A stretch of DNA of 7,811 nt, taken from assembly GCA_013361595.1 (NCBI GenBank), contig JABFXT010000774.1:1-7811 (forward strand), written 5' to 3'. Positions 6,335 through 7,811 of this stretch are shown piece after piece (the stretch's first letter is position 1; every line of letters starts with the position of its first letter). Made by a program: the position numbers and the translations under genes. The notes beneath the pieces are model-generated. The model saw nothing but the letters and a program-made list of their open reading frames with translations. It made no database searches and was not told the origin of the DNA. Source of the stretch: Nocardia sp. Lineage in GTDB: Bacteria > Actinomycetota > Actinomycetes > Mycobacteriales > Mycobacteriaceae.

Positions 6335-7021
6335 ATGCGGATTCTGGTGGTCGACGACGATCGTGCCGTGCGCGAGTCACTGCGCCGGTCGCTGACCTTC
6401 AACGGTTACACGGTCGATCTGGCGGTGGACGGTATCGACGCACTGGAAAAGGCCACCGCGGACCGCCCGGATGCGCTGGTACTGGATGTCATGATGCCCA
6501 GACTGGACGGACTGGAGGTGTGCAGGCGCCTGCGCAGCACCGGTGACGATCTGCCCATCCTCGTGCTGACCGCACGCGATTCGGTATCCGAACGAGTCGC
6601 CGGTCTGGATGCCGGTGCCGACGACTACCTGCCCAAACCGTTCGCGCTGGAAGAACTGCTGGCCCGGCTGCGTGCCCTGCTGCGCCGCCGTGCCCCGGAT
6701 ACCGGCGAGATCTCCGAGGCCATGCTCTTCGGCGATCTCTCGCTGGATCCGGTCACCCGCGAGGTCTCGCGGGGCTCGCGATCCATCTCGCTGACCCGCA
6801 CCGAGTTCTCCCTGCTCGAAATGCTCATGTCCAATCCGCGCCGAGTGCTCACCCGCGGCCGCATCCTGGAAGAGGTGTGGGGTTACGACTTCCCCACCTC
6901 CGGTAACGCATTGGAGGTCTACATCGGCTACCTGCGCCGGAAAACAGAAGCCGACGGCGAACCCCGGCTCATCCATACCGTGCGCGGGGTCGGGTACGTC
7001 CTGCGCGAAACGCCTCCGTAA
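6335..7021 (+). CDS. mprA: MprA-type response regulator (OmpR/PhoB family)
   Basis: This 228-residue transcription factor has a receiver domain (1 to about 118) and an OmpR-type winged-helix DNA-binding domain (about 130-225). The receiver shows the acidic cluster DDD at 7-9, the phospho-acceptor Asp51 in [12 protein letters not shown], Thr79 and Lys101 in LPKPF. The DNA-binding part shows [29 protein letters not shown] and [11 protein letters not shown]. Long stretches, such as [20 protein letters not shown] and the region after LEVY, agree with my memory of M. tuberculosis MprA, which controls sigE, pepD and other envelope-stress genes. The ATG at 6335 begins directly with MRILVVDDD; only a weak GGTGG precedes it. 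mprB starts eight bases after the stop, so the two form an operon. Autoregulation is likely through the direct repeat upstream. Confidence 0.95.
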   Translation: MRILVVDDDRAVRESLRRSLTFNGYTVDLAVDGIDALEKATADRPDALVLDVMMPRLDGLEVCRRLRSTGDDLPILVLTARDSVSERVAGLDAGADDYLPKPFALEELLARLRALLRRRAPDTGEISEAMLFGDLSLDPVTREVSRGSRSISLTRTEFSLLEMLMSNPRRVLTRGRILEEVWGYDFPTSGNALEVYIGYLRRKTEADGEPRLIHTVRGVGYVLRETPP

Positions 7022-7029
7022 GCCCGGCC

Positions 7030-7811
7030 ATGGCACGTAATTCCCGTTCGGCGGCCGAGAAGCATTCGGTCGCACCGCTCGGCGGGCCCTGGCCGGACGA
7101 GCCCGCGCCGATGCGCCCACCGACCCCGCTGACCCGCACCGTCTCGCTGCGGTGGCGGGTCACCCTGCTGGCCGCCTCACTGGTCGCGATCTTCGTGGCG
7201 ATCACCTCGATCGCCGCCTACGCCATGGTGGCCCGAGCCCTATACGGGCAAGTGGACGCGCAGCTGCGGGCCCGTGCCGCCACCATGATCAGCGGCGATA
7301 TCGACAGCATGGCGTTCCAGTCGCTGGGTGTGGCGACACTGTTCTCCAACGATATCGGCGTCGCGCTGATCTATCCGCCCGCCGACGCGGAAACCGAGCA
7401 GCGGTCGAGTCTGCCCGCCTATATTCCGCCACAGCCGACCACACCGCCGATCGGGACCGAGGAGATCGCGGTGGCGCAGGGCACCCGCGATTCATCGCTG
7501 CGCACCTACAACAATCAGCGGGTACTGGCCGAGCGGATGGACTCCGGCGTCACCCTGATCATCTCCCAGCGGCTGCAGCCGACCCGCGAAGTGCTCGACC
7601 GGCTGGCCTGGCTGCTGTTCGCGGTCGGTGCCTGCGGCGTCGTCCTCGCCGCCGGGGCCGGGACAACGGTCGGCCGGACCGGTCTGCGCCCGATCGCCCG
7701 GCTCACCGCGGCCACCGAACGGATTGCCCGCACCGACGACCTGACTCCCATTCCGGTGACCGGTGACGACGAACTCGCCCGGCTCACCGAATGTTTCAAC
7801 ACGATGCTGCG
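7030..7811 (+). CDS. mprB: MprB-type sensor histidine kinase, partial (5' part only)
   Basis: The reading frame from the ATG at 7030 is open to the window edge, giving 260 codons of the N-terminal half. A polar N-terminus (1-40) leads into membrane helix 1 at about 43-66, an extracytoplasmic sensor region at about 67-191, helix 2 at about 192-213, and a HAMP domain starting at about 214 (GRTGLRPIARLTAATERIARTDDL, then DDELARLTECFNTML). The His-box and ATPase domain lie beyond the window. In mycobacteria MprB senses envelope stress through its outer domain, partly with chaperone DnaK, and phosphorylates MprA. Its place eight bases after mprA and the domain order make the assignment firm although the catalytic half is unseen. 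The gap before the ATG has no strong ribosome-binding site, so coupling to mprA is likely. Confidence 0.9.
   Translation, partial: MARNSRSAAEKHSVAPLGGPWPDEPAPMRPPTPLTRTVSLRWRVTLLAASLVAIFVAITSIAAYAMVARALYGQVDAQLRARAATMISGDIDSMAFQSLGVATLFSNDIGVALIYPPADAETEQRSSLPAYIPPQPTTPPIGTEEIAVAQGTRDSSLRTYNNQRVLAERMDSGVTLIISQRLQPTREVLDRLAWLLFAVGACGVVLAAGAGTTVGRTGLRPIARLTAATERIARTDDLTPIPVTGDDELARLTECFNTML

Overview
The window has the GC-rich codon usage and GTG/ATG start mix of an actinomycete. The MprA-type response regulator follows the mycobacterial MprA sequence, as I remember it, almost residue for residue. Together with the conservon genes this points to the Mycobacteriales, most likely Nocardia or a close relative. 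The genus is inferred.

Layout: bases 1-268 hold no gene I can support. Bases 271-5903 are one tightly packed six-gene block read leftward. In transcription order it holds cvnA (nitrate/nitrite-sensing type membrane histidine kinase-like protein), cvnB (roadblock/LC7), cvnC (DUF742), cvnD (Ras-like GTPase), a seven-helix membrane protein that looks like an MHYT sensor without its MHYT residues, and a small coiled-coil/membrane protein. Junctions are a 4-nt overlap, a 5-nt gap, a 20-nt overlap, an 8-nt overlap and a 5-nt gap, so the block is almost certainly co-transcribed and largely translationally coupled. Two adjacent hairpins lie at its 3' end, one of them inside the last coding sequence. 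Bases 5904-6334 form a divergent control region. From 6335 rightward lie mprA and the first 260 codons of mprB, cut off by the window edge inside the HAMP domain.

How it works together: CvnA-D are the four parts of a 'conservon', a membrane-associated signalling complex known from Streptomyces and likened to eukaryotic G-protein-coupled systems. CvnA is the sensor scaffold, CvnB and CvnC are adaptors or regulators, and CvnD is the GTPase. The two extra genes probably add membrane components to this module. MprA/MprB form a separate envelope-stress two-component system. A perfect direct repeat with MprA-box geometry sits just ahead of mprA, suggesting autoregulation.

The part least explained by known families is the pair of genes appended to the conservon, above all the MHYT-like protein in which all three putative metal-binding motifs are lost.
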